Below are positions 16,457 through 25,399 of a DNA stretch of 64,000 nucleotides, piece after piece; position 1 is the first letter of the stretch; each line of letters opens with the position of its first letter. Position numbers and translations under genes: made by a program. This stretch comes from Paracoccaceae bacterium. Its GTDB lineage: Bacteria > Pseudomonadota > Alphaproteobacteria > Rhodobacterales > Rhodobacteraceae. The DNA lies in assembly GCA_947504705.1 (NCBI GenBank), contig CANNIA010000003.1, positions 1 through 64,000 of the forward strand. Reading direction: 5' to 3'. The notes beneath the pieces were generated by a model that was not told where the DNA came from, made no database searches, and saw only the letters and a list, made by a program, of their open reading frames with translations.

Positions 16457-16539
16457 GTCTTCCATGCGTCTTCCGGGCGTCTTGCTTGCGTCTTCACAGA
16501 GGGGAGGCGGGCGGGGGGTTAACCATGGGGGAGAATCGG
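16457..16539. repeat. 11-bp-period GTCTTCC element, copy 2
   Basis: GTCTTCC units start at 16457, 16468, 16479 (variant GTCTTGC) and 16490 (GTCTTCA), exactly 11 bp apart. GTTAACCA follows at 16518-16525 (28 bp from the last unit start) and GAATCGG at 16533-16539. All spacings equal those of the copy at 4954-5036. It lies between the convergent persulfide dioxygenase and exported-protein genes. Confidence 0.75.
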
Positions 16540-16594
16540 GGCTAATGACTGGGTGGAGCTGGTAGCCGCCTCATGCTGGTGAATTGAAGTAAGG

Positions 16595-17329
16595 TCAAAA
16601 GAGTTTCAATGGGCAAGACGGGTCGAAGCGAATGTCGTCAATTGAAAACCCCCACAGATCGAGACCTTGCAGGAATACCCCAGCAATCTGCGCTTCGGCC
16701 TGTCCGGACTGCATGAAGCCCAGTTCGATGGGACCTTCTGCATTCCTCGAGCGAATGAAAGAGGCGAGCTCGCGCCCCTCTTCATCGTAAAAACGGATGT
16801 TCAGCGTGCTTTGCGGTTTATCTCGAAGTGCGGTCTCGTTCACGTTTCTGTATCGGGTCATCCCATCGATTGCTGTTCGGAAGGCAAAAAAGCAGATCGG
16901 TGGATCAAAGCTCATTGCAAGTGTTCCCCGTCCAAGGTCGCGGTCAGGGTAGGGGCCAATCGACGGTCCAATCGGAAAAAGTGCCATCGATCCCCAATGG
17001 TCATCGGCTTGGATGACGGGCCCATGCGTTGCAGGAACGGCGATCACGGGGGAGTCCGGCGTCTCGTCGTCCAGCACATTGTGCCAGTCCAGAAGAAAGT
17101 CCTGCTTGTGTTTAAGAGTTTGGCCGGAAAATCTTTCACCGAAAGTGACGACTGCGAAAGGCGGGAGGCCATTCTTTAGGTCAAAACTGTTGTCTTCAAA
17201 GTCTATCACGCCGGACACAAACTCCTCGATTTCGGCGTAGGTGATTTCCTTGATTGAAAAGACCTCGGCCTGAGCCGCGAGAGGAAGGACCGAAAAAAGC
17301 ATAATGATGCGCAACGTCATGGAATTCAT
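16595..17329 (-). CDS. Exported hypothetical protein, A+T-richer than neighbours
   Basis: 244 residues starting MNSMTLRIIMLFSVLPLAAQAEVFS, a signal peptide cleaved after AQA. The mature protein is beta-rich with FAVVTFGERFSGQTL, GSMALFPIGPSIGPYP, GRGTLAMSFDPP, FFAFRTAIDGM and LWGFSIDDIRFDPSCPLKLF. This resembles the jelly-roll pattern of secreted proteins with PEP-CTERM or VPLPA-type relatives, but I see no sorting signal at the C-terminus. Codon use is A+T-richer than its neighbours, suggesting later acquisition. Either ATG 17329 or 17320 could be the start. Function unknown. Confidence 0.7.
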   Translation of the reverse strand: MNSMTLRIIMLFSVLPLAAQAEVFSIKEITYAEIEEFVSGVIDFEDNSFDLKNGLPPFAVVTFGERFSGQTLKHKQDFLLDWHNVLDDETPDSPVIAVPATHGPVIQADDHWGSMALFPIGPSIGPYPDRDLGRGTLAMSFDPPICFFAFRTAIDGMTRYRNVNETALRDKPQSTLNIRFYDEEGRELASFIRSRNAEGPIELGFMQSGQAEAQIAGVFLQGLDLWGFSIDDIRFDPSCPLKLF

Positions 17330-17435
17330 CGTGCCATGTATCTCGCTTTCGGGGACGGCATCGGATGACAGGCGTAGGTGCTTAAAGGTAGCTTGCAGGA
17401 AACGTGTAAGAGGCGGTCAGCAGATCGCTTCTTGC

Positions 17436-19775
17436 TCACTCCCCATACGGCACCCAGACCGTCTTGATCTCGGTCGCCTGCGAGAGGAACGTCCGGCCTT
17501 CGCCCTCGGCCCCCATCCAGTTTCTCGCGCGGCCATGGTTGACCCAGGTGCGTTTCAGGTTGCTGGCGGATTCGGCCTCGATCAGGGCAGAGACCGGGTG
17601 CGAGGAGAAGCTCCACACCGCGTCCACGTCCATGTGGCCCGCAAGGGATTTGGCGAGGTCGGGGGCGGGGCCGGTGACGATGTTGACCACTCCTCCCGGC
17701 AGGTCCGAGGTGTCCAGCACCTGATAAAAGTCGGTGGCGGACAGGGGCGCTGCCCCGGGGACAAGGACGCAGGTGTTGCCCATCGCGATGGCCGGGGCCA
17801 TGACCGAGACAAGGCCAAGAAGCGGGCATTCGTCGGGCAGAAGGGCCCCGATCACGCCGCAGGGTTCGTTCATTGCCAAAGCGATGCCGCGGATCGGGAC
17901 GGATTTGGCGGAACCGTCGTATTTGTCGGCCCAGGCGGCATAGGTGAACAGGCGCTGGATGGAGGCCTCCACCTCGTGGGTGCCGGGTTTGCCGGTGAGG
18001 TCTTGGAGTCTGCTTGCGAATTCGTTGGCCCGGGCCGAGAGGTTTTCGGCGATGAAGTATAGGACCTGGGCGCGGTTGTAGGCGGTGGTCCTGGCCCAGG
18101 ATTTGGCGGCATGCGCAGCCTCGACCGCGTTGCGAATATCCTTGCGGTTGCCGATGCCCACATGGCCCAGAAGTTTGCCTTTCGGCCCGTAGACGGATTG
18201 CGAATAGCCACTATCGGGCCGGGCCTGTTTGCCGCCGATGTACATCTTGGCGGTGCGGTCGATTGTGTCGACCACCGGCTCGGCCGGGGCGGCGGCGGGT
18301 TGGGCGGGTTTCAGGGGGACGGGTTTCAGGGTAGGCTTGAGATAGGCCATCAGGCCCTCCCATCCCCCCTCACGCCCGAAGCCGGACTCGCGGACGCCGC
18401 CGAAGCCCGCGGCGGCGTCGAAAAGGTTGGTGGCGTTGATCCAGACGATCCCGGCTTTCAGCTTGGGCGCGATGTCGAGGGCGAGGTTGATGTTCTCGGT
18501 CCAGACGGTGGAGGCGAGCCCGTAGCGGGTGTTGTTGGCCAAGGCGACGGCTTCTTCCGGCGTGCGGAAGGTCATCGAGACGAGGACCGGGCCGAAGATT
18601 TCCTCTTGCATCAGGGTGGAGGCGGTGCCGAGGCCGGTGATGAGGGTGGGCGGGTAGAAGCAGCCCTGCGCGGGGAGGGGGGTTGCGGCCCGGTAGTGCT
18701 CGCCTTCGGGGTTTGCGTTGACCAATTGGGTGATGGTGGCGAGCTGGATCGGGTCGACAATGGCGCCGATGTCGATGGCCTTGTCGAGGGGGTCTCCGAT
18801 CCGTAGGCCGTCCATCCGGCGTTTCAGTTTATCGTAGAAGCGGGGGGCGACGCCTTCTTGCACCAGAAGGCGGGAGCCGGCGCAGCAGACCTGGCCCTGG
18901 TTGAACCAGATCGCGTCGACGAGGCCTTCGACGGCGCTGTCGAGGTCGGCGTCGTCGAAGACGATGTAGGGGGACTTGCCGCCAAGCTCGAGGGTAAGGG
19001 CTTTGCCGGTGCCTGCGGTGGCTTGCCGGATGCGTTTGCCGACGGAGGTGGAGCCGGTGAAGGCGATCTTGTCAACCGGGCTATCGACCAGCGCGGCCCC
19101 GGTGGAGCCGTCGCCGGTGACGATGTTGAGGACGCCCTTTGGGAGGCCTGCTTCTTTGGTGATTTCCGCGAAGAGGAGGGCGGTGAGGGGGGTGTATTCG
19201 GCGGGTTTGAGGACGATGGTGTTGCCCGCAGCCAGCGCCGGGGCGACTTTCCATGCCAGCATGAGGAGCGGGAAGTTCCAGGGGATGACGGCTCCGCAGA
19301 CTCCCAGCGGTTTCAGGTCGGGGTGTTCGCTGGGCAGAAGCTGGGCGAGACCGGCGTGGTAAGAGAAGTGTCGGGCGACAAGCGGGATGTCGATGTCACG
19401 GCTCTCGCGGATCGGCTTGCCATTGTCGAGGGTCTCCATCACCGCAAGGAGGCGGGAGTGTTTTTGGGTGAGGCGTGCCAGCGCGTAGAGGTATTGGGCA
19501 CGCTTGTGGGCGGGGAGGGCGGCCCACTTCGGCTGGGCGCGGCGGGCGGCGGCGACGGCCTTGGCCACGTCCTCGGCGGTGCCTTGGGTGACCTTAGCCA
19601 AGGGTTTGCCGGTCGCGGGGTTCGAGGTGGTGAAGGTCTCACCGGGTTCGGTGAAAGCGCCGTCGATGAAATGGCCGAAACTGCCATTGTGTTTGGCGAT
19701 CCAGGCGAGGGCTTCGGCGGCGGATTCGGGGGCGGGGCCGTAGGCCATGCTGTCGAAGATTTCCTTGATGGTCAT
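17436..19775 (-). CDS. Aldehyde dehydrogenase with extra truncated ALDH-like C-terminal domain
   Basis: 779 residues. Residues ~35-485 form a complete NAD(P)-dependent aldehyde dehydrogenase: VIPWNFPL, FTGSTSVGKRI, the general base in LELGGKSP (E263) and nucleophile C297 in FNQGQVCCAGSR, and EEIFGPVL. After a Pro/Ala linker (~486-510) a second unit from residue ~515 resembles the NAD-binding half of an ALDH (YIGGKQARPDSGYSQSV, GALLPDECPLLGL, AVWSFSSHPVS) but stops without a catalytic half. It is 184 bp downstream of deoC on the same strand. With DeoC producing acetaldehyde and glyceraldehyde-3-phosphate, acetaldehyde oxidation to acetate is the likely role (inference). Confidence 0.9.
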   Translation of the reverse strand: MTIKEIFDSMAYGPAPESAAEALAWIAKHNGSFGHFIDGAFTEPGETFTTSNPATGKPLAKVTQGTAEDVAKAVAAARRAQPKWAALPAHKRAQYLYALARLTQKHSRLLAVMETLDNGKPIRESRDIDIPLVARHFSYHAGLAQLLPSEHPDLKPLGVCGAVIPWNFPLLMLAWKVAPALAAGNTIVLKPAEYTPLTALLFAEITKEAGLPKGVLNIVTGDGSTGAALVDSPVDKIAFTGSTSVGKRIRQATAGTGKALTLELGGKSPYIVFDDADLDSAVEGLVDAIWFNQGQVCCAGSRLLVQEGVAPRFYDKLKRRMDGLRIGDPLDKAIDIGAIVDPIQLATITQLVNANPEGEHYRAATPLPAQGCFYPPTLITGLGTASTLMQEEIFGPVLVSMTFRTPEEAVALANNTRYGLASTVWTENINLALDIAPKLKAGIVWINATNLFDAAAGFGGVRESGFGREGGWEGLMAYLKPTLKPVPLKPAQPAAAPAEPVVDTIDRTAKMYIGGKQARPDSGYSQSVYGPKGKLLGHVGIGNRKDIRNAVEAAHAAKSWARTTAYNRAQVLYFIAENLSARANEFASRLQDLTGKPGTHEVEASIQRLFTYAAWADKYDGSAKSVPIRGIALAMNEPCGVIGALLPDECPLLGLVSVMAPAIAMGNTCVLVPGAAPLSATDFYQVLDTSDLPGGVVNIVTGPAPDLAKSLAGHMDVDAVWSFSSHPVSALIEAESASNLKRTWVNHGRARNWMGAEGEGRTFLSQATEIKTVWVPYGE

Positions 19776-19820
19776 GGGATCAGTCCTTCGACACAGCGCG
19801 GGTGGGGGCGGCTATTGAAT

Positions 19821-19922
19821 GGAGCGCCTTGCGGCGCGAAGACTCTTTGTCTCGCCTCTGCGCGTGAAGAACGCGCACCCGGCTCGGAGAGCCTCCGGCG
19901 GGGATATTTGGGAACAGGTGAA
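19821..19922 (+). repeat. Composite palindromic intergenic repeat, copy A
   Basis: Modules in order: hairpin GCGCC-TTGC-GGCGC (19824-19837), TTGTCTCG, hairpin GCGCGT-GAAGA-ACGCGC (~19860-19876), then GCCTCCGGCGGGGATATTTG followed by GGAACAGGTGAA. The same modules recur at 25193, 32483 (reverse) and 52382. It lies between the ALDH and deoC genes. Confidence 0.75.
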
Positions 19923-19959
19923 TGGCTGGGTCGGGAAGGGATGCCAGACACTGCATGGC

Positions 19960-20949
19960 TTAGCCCATCGCGTGGCGGTTGGCGGCGGAGTAGTGGCCGG
20001 TGAGGTGGTGTTCCAACTGGCGTTCGATGTCACCGAGGAGGGAGGAGGCGCCAAAGCGGAAGAGGTCGGGTTGCAGCCAGGGGTGGCCGAGTTCGTCCTT
20101 CATCAGCGCAAGGTAAAGGAGAGCGTCCTTGGCTTTGGCGATGCCACCTGCGGGTTTGTAGCCGACCTTGAAGCCGGTGCGGTCCTGATAGTCGCGGATG
20201 CAGCGGATCATCGTGAGGGTGACGGGGAGGGTGGCGTTGACGGTTTCCTTGCCCGTGGAAGTCTTGATGAAATCGGCCCCGGCCATCATGCAGATAAGGC
20301 TGGCGCGGGCGACGTTTCTAAGCGTGCCAAGTTCGCCGGTGGCGAGGATCGCCTTTACATGCGCCTCACCGCAGGCTTCGCGCATGTCGCGCATTTCGTC
20401 GTAAAGGGCATGCCAGTTTTGCGTCAGGACATGGCGGCGGGAGATGACGATGTCGATTTCCTTTGCCCCGGCGCGGACGCTTTCGCCGATCTCGGCGATG
20501 CGGAGCCTGAAAGGCGAGAGGCCTGCCGGAAAGCCAGTGGAGACGGCGGCGACGGGGATCGAGGTGCCTTCCAGCGCGCGGACGGCGACCTCAACCATCT
20601 CGTGGTAGACGCAGACCGCCCCGGTGGTGAGGCCCTGCATCCCCAGCTTTTCCAGCATCCACGGGGCAACCGGCTGACGGGCCTTTGCGCAAAGGCGCTG
20701 GACGCGGCCTGCGGTGTCGTCGCCGCTAAGCGTGGTCAGGTCGATGAGAGAGATCGCCTTCAAAAGCCAGGCGGCCTGGAATTCCTTTTTCACCGAACGG
20801 CGACCGCCCAACGTGGCAGCTCGGCGTTCAATGGCGGACGTGTTGGCCTGGACGCTTGCCACCCAATCAAGGTCCAGCGCCATGCCGGGGTTTCGGGCAT
20901 GGGTGACCTGGGGCAGAAGGCCGGATTGGGCCAGTGACAGCGTATGCAT
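19960..20949 (-). CDS. deoC: Deoxyribose-phosphate aldolase
   Basis: 329 residues from ATG 20949 (GGGGAATTTC upstream). It splits 2-deoxyribose-5-phosphate into glyceraldehyde-3-phosphate and acetaldehyde. Visible motifs: ISLIDLTTLSGDD, VAAVSTGFPAG, EIDIVISR, VKAILATGEL and the Schiff-base Lys in ADFIKTSTGKE, then GFKVGYKPAGGI with the second active-site Lys. The length is that of the longer DeoC2 class found in Proteobacteria. Downstream ALDH on the same strand completes the pathway; a palindromic operator lies 76 bp upstream. Confidence 0.95.
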   Translation of the reverse strand: MHTLSLAQSGLLPQVTHARNPGMALDLDWVASVQANTSAIERRAATLGGRRSVKKEFQAAWLLKAISLIDLTTLSGDDTAGRVQRLCAKARQPVAPWMLEKLGMQGLTTGAVCVYHEMVEVAVRALEGTSIPVAAVSTGFPAGLSPFRLRIAEIGESVRAGAKEIDIVISRRHVLTQNWHALYDEMRDMREACGEAHVKAILATGELGTLRNVARASLICMMAGADFIKTSTGKETVNATLPVTLTMIRCIRDYQDRTGFKVGYKPAGGIAKAKDALLYLALMKDELGHPWLQPDLFRFGASSLLGDIERQLEHHLTGHYSAANRHAMG

Positions 20950-21024
20950 GAAATTCCCCAAGACGGGTGCCGGATGGCGCGACGATGCCATGCCGGGACT
21001 GATGCTGCAAGGGTATCGGCTTTG

Positions 21025-21048
21025 AAAATTGACTAAATGGTCAATTTT
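21025..21048. promoter_or_regulatory. Perfect 24-bp operator-like palindrome upstream of deoC
   Basis: AAAATTGAC-TAAATG-GTCAATTTT: 9-bp perfect arms around 6 bp, 76 bp upstream of deoC and 77 bp upstream of divergent nhaD. The TTGAC-N6-GTCAA form is typical of TetR-family operators. It is A+T-rich in a GC-rich region. Which of the two genes it controls, and by which regulator, is not shown by the sequence; deoC-ALDH is favoured because it encodes an inducible pathway. Confidence 0.6.
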
Positions 21049-21125
21049 ATGGACGCGGCACTGGTTGACCTTGGCCGGGGAAAGATGCCTTTTGCGCTGA
21101 AAACCGCGCGAGGGAGCTTTCGCCG

Positions 21126-22430
21126 ATGCAGGATCTGAACCTTACCGGCCACTGGGCGGGCATCCTGTCACTGATCATCTTTGTGCTGGCCTATGTGCTG
21201 GTGGTCTTCGAAGAAACCACCCACATGCGCAAATCAAAGCCGGTGATGATGGCGGCGGGGTTGATCTGGGCGCTGATCGGGATTGCCTTTTCCCTGTCGG
21301 GCCAGTCCGAAGCGGCCCATACGCAGGCGCTGGAGATCATCGAGGAATATGGCGAGCTGTTTCTGTTCCTGATCGTCGCGATCACCTACGTCAACACGCT
21401 GGAGGAACGCCGGGCCTTCGACGTGCTGCGGGTAAAACTGGTGGGCTTGGGGCTGGGCTATCGGCAGTTGTTCGTGCTGACCGGGGTCCTGTCGTTCTTC
21501 CTGTCCTCGGTTCTGGACAACATGACGACGGCCTTGATCATGGGGGCGGTGGTCATGGCCTTGGGCCGGGACAATCCGCGGTTCGTGGTTCTCAGCTGCA
21601 TTTCGGTCGTGGTCGCGGCCAATGCGGGCGGGGCGTTCTGCCCCTTTGGCGACATCACCACGCTGATGGTCTGGCAGCAGGGCAAACTTGATTTCTTTGA
21701 ATTCTTCGCGCTGTTCCTGCCGTCCTTGGTTAACTGGCTGGTTCCGGCGGCGCTGATGTATGGCGCGGTGCCGAATGAAAAACCGGTGCAGGTGACGGAA
21801 AAGGTCCGGGGCAAGCCGGGGATGGCGGGGGTGGTCGTTCTCTTCGCGCTGACGATTGCGACGGCGGTGGGGTTCAAAAACTTCCTCAACCTGCCGCCCG
21901 CGATGGGGATGATGCTGGGTCTGGGGTATTTGCAGATGTGGTCCTATTACCTGCAGATCACCGGCAATCGCCGGGGCGATGCGGATATGGTGCTGGACAG
22001 CTTCAAAGAGGTTCAGCGCGTGGAATGGGACACGCTGTTGTTCTTCTTCGGCATCATCTTTGCCGTGGGTGGGCTGGGGGTACTGGGCTATCTGGGGCTT
22101 GCGTCCGAGCTTTTGTACACCGACCTTGGGCCGACCCCGGCCAATGTGATCATCGGGGCCTTGTCGGCCATCGTCGACAATATCCCGCTGATGTTTGCCG
22201 TCTTGACGATGGATCCGCAGATGTCGGACGGGCAGTGGCTTTTGATCACGCTGACCGCCGGAACGGGGGGCTCGATGCTGTCGATCGGCTCGGCTGCAGG
22301 GGTGGCGCTGATGGGGCAGGCGAAGGGCGTCTATACGTTCGGCGCGCATCTGAAATGGGCCTGGGCAATTGCGCTTGGCTATGCGGCGGCGATTGGGGTG
22401 CATCTGGTGATCAACGCCGGGTGGTTCTAG
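21126..22430 (+). CDS. nhaD: NhaD-type Na+/H+ antiporter
   Basis: A 434-residue polytopic membrane protein of the ion-transporter superfamily. LFLFLIVAITYVNTLEER, VLSFFLSSVLDNMTTALIMG and GGAFCPFGDITTLMVW contain the charged and Asn/Thr residues of the NhaD ion pathway; the second repeat carries AIVDNIPLMFAVLTM and GTGGSMLSIGSAAGVALMG. About 12 membrane segments. Exports Na+ (or Li+) in exchange for protons at alkaline pH or raised salt. Read divergently from deoC; ends 13 bp before the stop of the convergent EamA gene. Confidence 0.93.
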   Translation: MQDLNLTGHWAGILSLIIFVLAYVLVVFEETTHMRKSKPVMMAAGLIWALIGIAFSLSGQSEAAHTQALEIIEEYGELFLFLIVAITYVNTLEERRAFDVLRVKLVGLGLGYRQLFVLTGVLSFFLSSVLDNMTTALIMGAVVMALGRDNPRFVVLSCISVVVAANAGGAFCPFGDITTLMVWQQGKLDFFEFFALFLPSLVNWLVPAALMYGAVPNEKPVQVTEKVRGKPGMAGVVVLFALTIATAVGFKNFLNLPPAMGMMLGLGYLQMWSYYLQITGNRRGDADMVLDSFKEVQRVEWDTLLFFFGIIFAVGGLGVLGYLGLASELLYTDLGPTPANVIIGALSAIVDNIPLMFAVLTMDPQMSDGQWLLITLTAGTGGSMLSIGSAAGVALMGQAKGVYTFGAHLKWAWAIALGYAAAIGVHLVINAGWF

Positions 22431-22443
22431 GAGACGCGGCCCG

Positions 22444-23376
22444 CTAGCCCTGCGGCGTCATCGCCTTGCGCTGGCGGGTGCGTTCCAGCCCAAGCTGTCT
22501 TTCGCGCCAGATGATCAGCACGCCCGCTGTGATGATCAGCGTGGCCCCGATCAGCATGGTGCCGCTGGGCACTTCGGCAAAGACCAGATAGCCGATGGCC
22601 AGCGAAAACAACATCGAGGCATAGTCGAAGGGGGCGACCAAGGAGGCATCAGCTTCACGGTAGCTGGCGGTCAGGAAGATCTGCCCGACGCCGCCCAGAA
22701 GGCCGACACCCACCAGAAGGGCGGTGTCAAAGGCCGAGGGCAGGACCCAGCCGAAGGGCAGGGTGACCAGCGACAGGACCGTGGCGGTGACCGAAAACCG
22801 GAACACGATTGCCGATGTGGTTTCGGTCAGAACCAGCTTGCGGACGAAGACCTGCGCCAGGGCGGCGAAGACCGCGCCGCCAAGGACCAGCATCGCGCCC
22901 AAGGCTTCGGCGGTGCCCGCGGCGCCGGGGGTCAGCGACAGGCGAGGGGCAAGGACGATCATCACACCCGCCATGCCAAGGACGACGCAGGAAATGCGAA
23001 AGCCGCGCACTTCCTCGCCCAGGAACATCGCGGCGAAGACCACGGTCAAGAGGGGGGCTGCATAGCCAAGGGCGGTTACTTCGGGGAAGGGCAGGAACGT
23101 GAGGCCCGCAAACCCCATGCCCATCGCGACCGTCCCGGCAAAGCCGCGCCAGACATGGCCCATCGGGTCTTGCGCCTTTAGCCCCTGTCTGAGTTCGCCC
23201 CGCCAGATCAGCCAAGCGATGATCACTGGAATGGCGAAGAAGGAGCGGAAGAACACCACTTCACCGGCGGGCACGCGGCCTTGGGTTCCCTTGATCACCG
23301 CCGACATGACGATGAACACCAAAACCGAGACGAGCTTTAGGGCAATGCCGCGCAGAGGGCGCATCTGGGGGCGCAT
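22444..23376 (-). CDS. EamA/DMT-family transporter
   Basis: 310 residues with ten hydrophobic segments arranged as two EamA repeats: [20 protein letters not shown] near residue 40, and [18 protein letters not shown] starting the second. The family exports metabolites such as amino acids or S-adenosylmethionine; the substrate is not evident here. A basic C-terminal tail ([16 protein letters not shown]) fits a cytoplasmic end. Start at ATG 23376 or the in-frame ATG 23364. Divergent from adenine deaminase across 85 bp. Confidence 0.9.
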   Translation of the reverse strand: MRPQMRPLRGIALKLVSVLVFIVMSAVIKGTQGRVPAGEVVFFRSFFAIPVIIAWLIWRGELRQGLKAQDPMGHVWRGFAGTVAMGMGFAGLTFLPFPEVTALGYAAPLLTVVFAAMFLGEEVRGFRISCVVLGMAGVMIVLAPRLSLTPGAAGTAEALGAMLVLGGAVFAALAQVFVRKLVLTETTSAIVFRFSVTATVLSLVTLPFGWVLPSAFDTALLVGVGLLGGVGQIFLTASYREADASLVAPFDYASMLFSLAIGYLVFAEVPSGTMLIGATLIITAGVLIIWRERQLGLERTRQRKAMTPQG

Positions 23377-23461
23377 CTTGGTTTCCCGACAGGAGTTTCA
23401 GGCAGAAGCCTATGGACGAAGGCTCCCGCATCAGCTTTCCATGATGGGAAAGGAGAACGCC

Positions 23462-25162
23462 ATGCCGAAAGCACCGCTTGGGGACAGAATTGATCAGGGC
23501 CGGGGGGTGGCACCTGCCGATCTGGTGCTGAAGGGCGGGCGGGTCTTTGACCTGATCACCGGCGATCTGGTGGAAAGCGATGTCGCGATTTGCGGCGATA
23601 CCATCGTGGGGGTCTTCGGCAGCTATTCGGGTCGGCGGGAGATCGACGTTTCTGGCAAGATGCTGGTGCCGGGGTTTATCGACACGCATCTGCATGTCGA
23701 AAGCTCACTTGTGACACCGCATGAGTTTGATCGCTGCGTGGGCCCTCGCGGGGTGACGACCGCGATCTGCGACCCGCATGAGATTGCCAATGTCTGCGGT
23801 ATTCCCGGCATCCGGTTCTTTCTGGACAGTGCGGCGCAGTTGGTGATGGACCTGCGGGTGAACCTGTCGTCCTGCGTGCCCTCGACCCATATGGAGACGA
23901 CCGGCGCGCGGCTTGAGGCGTCTGACCTTGTGCCCTTGATGGACCACCCCAAGGTCATCGGGCTGGCCGAGTTCATGAACTATCCCGGTGTCTTGCACAA
24001 AGACCCCGGTTGCATGGAAAAGCTGGAGGCGTTTCAGGGTCGCCATATCGACGGGCATGCGCCCCTGCTGCGGGGGAATGATCTGAACGGTTACATCAGC
24101 GCGGGGATACGGACCGAGCATGAGGCGACCACCTACGACGAGGGGCTGGAAAAGCTGCGCAAGGGGATGCGGGTTCTTATCCGCGAAGGCTCGGTGTCGA
24201 AGGACCTGCATGCGCTGGTGGGGCTGTTGACCGAACGGCACGCGCCCTATCTGTGCCTTTGCACGGATGACCGGAACCCGTTGGACATCGGCGAACATGG
24301 GCATCTGGATTACATGATCCGCACGGCGATTGGCTTGGGCGCGCCGCCCTTGGCCGTCTACCGGGCGGCATCGCTGTCGGCGGCGGAGGCGTTTGGCTTG
24401 AAAGACCGGGGCCTGATCGCGCCGGGCAAGCGCGCCGATATTGCGGTGATCGACAGTCTTGAGAGCTGCAATGCCGCGCTGGTGCTGGCGGGCGGGGTGG
24501 TGACGAACGAGGTGGCCTATGCCGCGCGGGGGGTGACCGAGCCGGTGGCGCGGCATTCGGTGAAGGCTCCGACCGTCAGCGCGCGGGATTTCCGCACTGG
24601 CGGCAACCGGGTGGAAACGCCGGTCATTGGCATTCTGCCGGGCAAGATCATCACTGAACACCTGACCTATGAGATTGCACCGGAGGACGGCGACAAGCGG
24701 CCTGACCTTGCCCGTGATCTGGTGAAGATCGCGGTGGTGGAGCGGCATGGGGTGAACGGCAACCGGGCCACGGGGTTCGTGAAGGGCTTCGGGTTGAAGC
24801 GCGGGGCGATCGGGTCGACCGTCTGCCATGACCATCACAACATCGCGGTGGTGGGGGCGAATTACGACGATATGGCATTGGCTGCGAACCGGCTGGGGCA
24901 GATCGAGGGCGGGTTAGTGGTGGTGGAAGGGGGGAAGGTGCTGGCCGAGCTGGCGCTGCCAGTTGCGGGGTTGATGAGCCTTCTGAGTTTTGAGGAAGTG
25001 CGCGAGAAGCTGGTGGCTTTGCGCGCTGCGGCCAAGTCGCTGGAGGTCGAGCTGGAGGAGCCCTTCCTGCAGCTGGCCTTCCTGGCCCTGCCGGTGATCC
25101 CGCATCTGAAGATCACCGACATGGGCATGGTGGACGTGGACCGGTTCGAGATCATCCCCTGA
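23462..25162 (+). CDS. ade: Adenine deaminase
   Basis: 566 residues from ATG 23462 (GGAG six bases upstream). An amidohydrolase-superfamily enzyme converting adenine to hypoxanthine with a binuclear metal site. Metal ligands lie in [14 protein letters not shown] (HxH), [16 protein letters not shown], and [17 protein letters not shown]; the C-terminal adenine-deaminase domain contains [15 protein letters not shown] and LPVAGLMS. The length matches the family. Purine salvage is consistent with neighbouring deoxyribose catabolism and a possible purine deaminase at the right edge. Confidence 0.95.
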   Translation: MPKAPLGDRIDQGRGVAPADLVLKGGRVFDLITGDLVESDVAICGDTIVGVFGSYSGRREIDVSGKMLVPGFIDTHLHVESSLVTPHEFDRCVGPRGVTTAICDPHEIANVCGIPGIRFFLDSAAQLVMDLRVNLSSCVPSTHMETTGARLEASDLVPLMDHPKVIGLAEFMNYPGVLHKDPGCMEKLEAFQGRHIDGHAPLLRGNDLNGYISAGIRTEHEATTYDEGLEKLRKGMRVLIREGSVSKDLHALVGLLTERHAPYLCLCTDDRNPLDIGEHGHLDYMIRTAIGLGAPPLAVYRAASLSAAEAFGLKDRGLIAPGKRADIAVIDSLESCNAALVLAGGVVTNEVAYAARGVTEPVARHSVKAPTVSARDFRTGGNRVETPVIGILPGKIITEHLTYEIAPEDGDKRPDLARDLVKIAVVERHGVNGNRATGFVKGFGLKRGAIGSTVCHDHHNIAVVGANYDDMALAANRLGQIEGGLVVVEGGKVLAELALPVAGLMSLLSFEEVREKLVALRAAAKSLEVELEEPFLQLAFLALPVIPHLKITDMGMVDVDRFEIIP

Positions 25163-25192
25163 TGCTGCGGCGGTGACCGGGGTCAGTTGACC

Positions 25193-25332
25193 GGAGCGCC
25201 TTCGGCGCGTTTTCCTTGTCTCGTCGTCGGGCTTCGCCTCCTCCTCGGGCATGGGGGCGCTTCGCCCCCCACGCCATTGGTTTTCGCCGAAAACCAATGG
25301 CTTCCCCCTGAGGATATTTGGGAACAGGTGAA
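25193..25332 (+). repeat. Composite palindromic intergenic repeat, copy B (extended)
   Basis: It starts GGAGCGCCTTCGGCGCG and TTGTCTCG as in copy A, then carries two extra palindromes, GGGGGCG-CTT-CGCCCCC (25253-25269) and a 29-bp one with arms GCCATTGGTTTTCG / CGAAAACCAATGGC (25273-25301), and ends GAGGATATTTGGGAACAGGT. It fills most of the 237-bp gap between ade and the SGNH hydrolase. Confidence 0.75.
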
Positions 25333-25399
25333 AGCCGGGGGGCTTTCGCTTGGCAGGGGCTGCGCTTAGTCTTTCGACAAGACATGAGGGGGCGACGAG

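Noticed and set aside
25187-25369. 60-codon frame within repeat copy B
   Set aside because: Its sequence is entirely the palindromic repeat.
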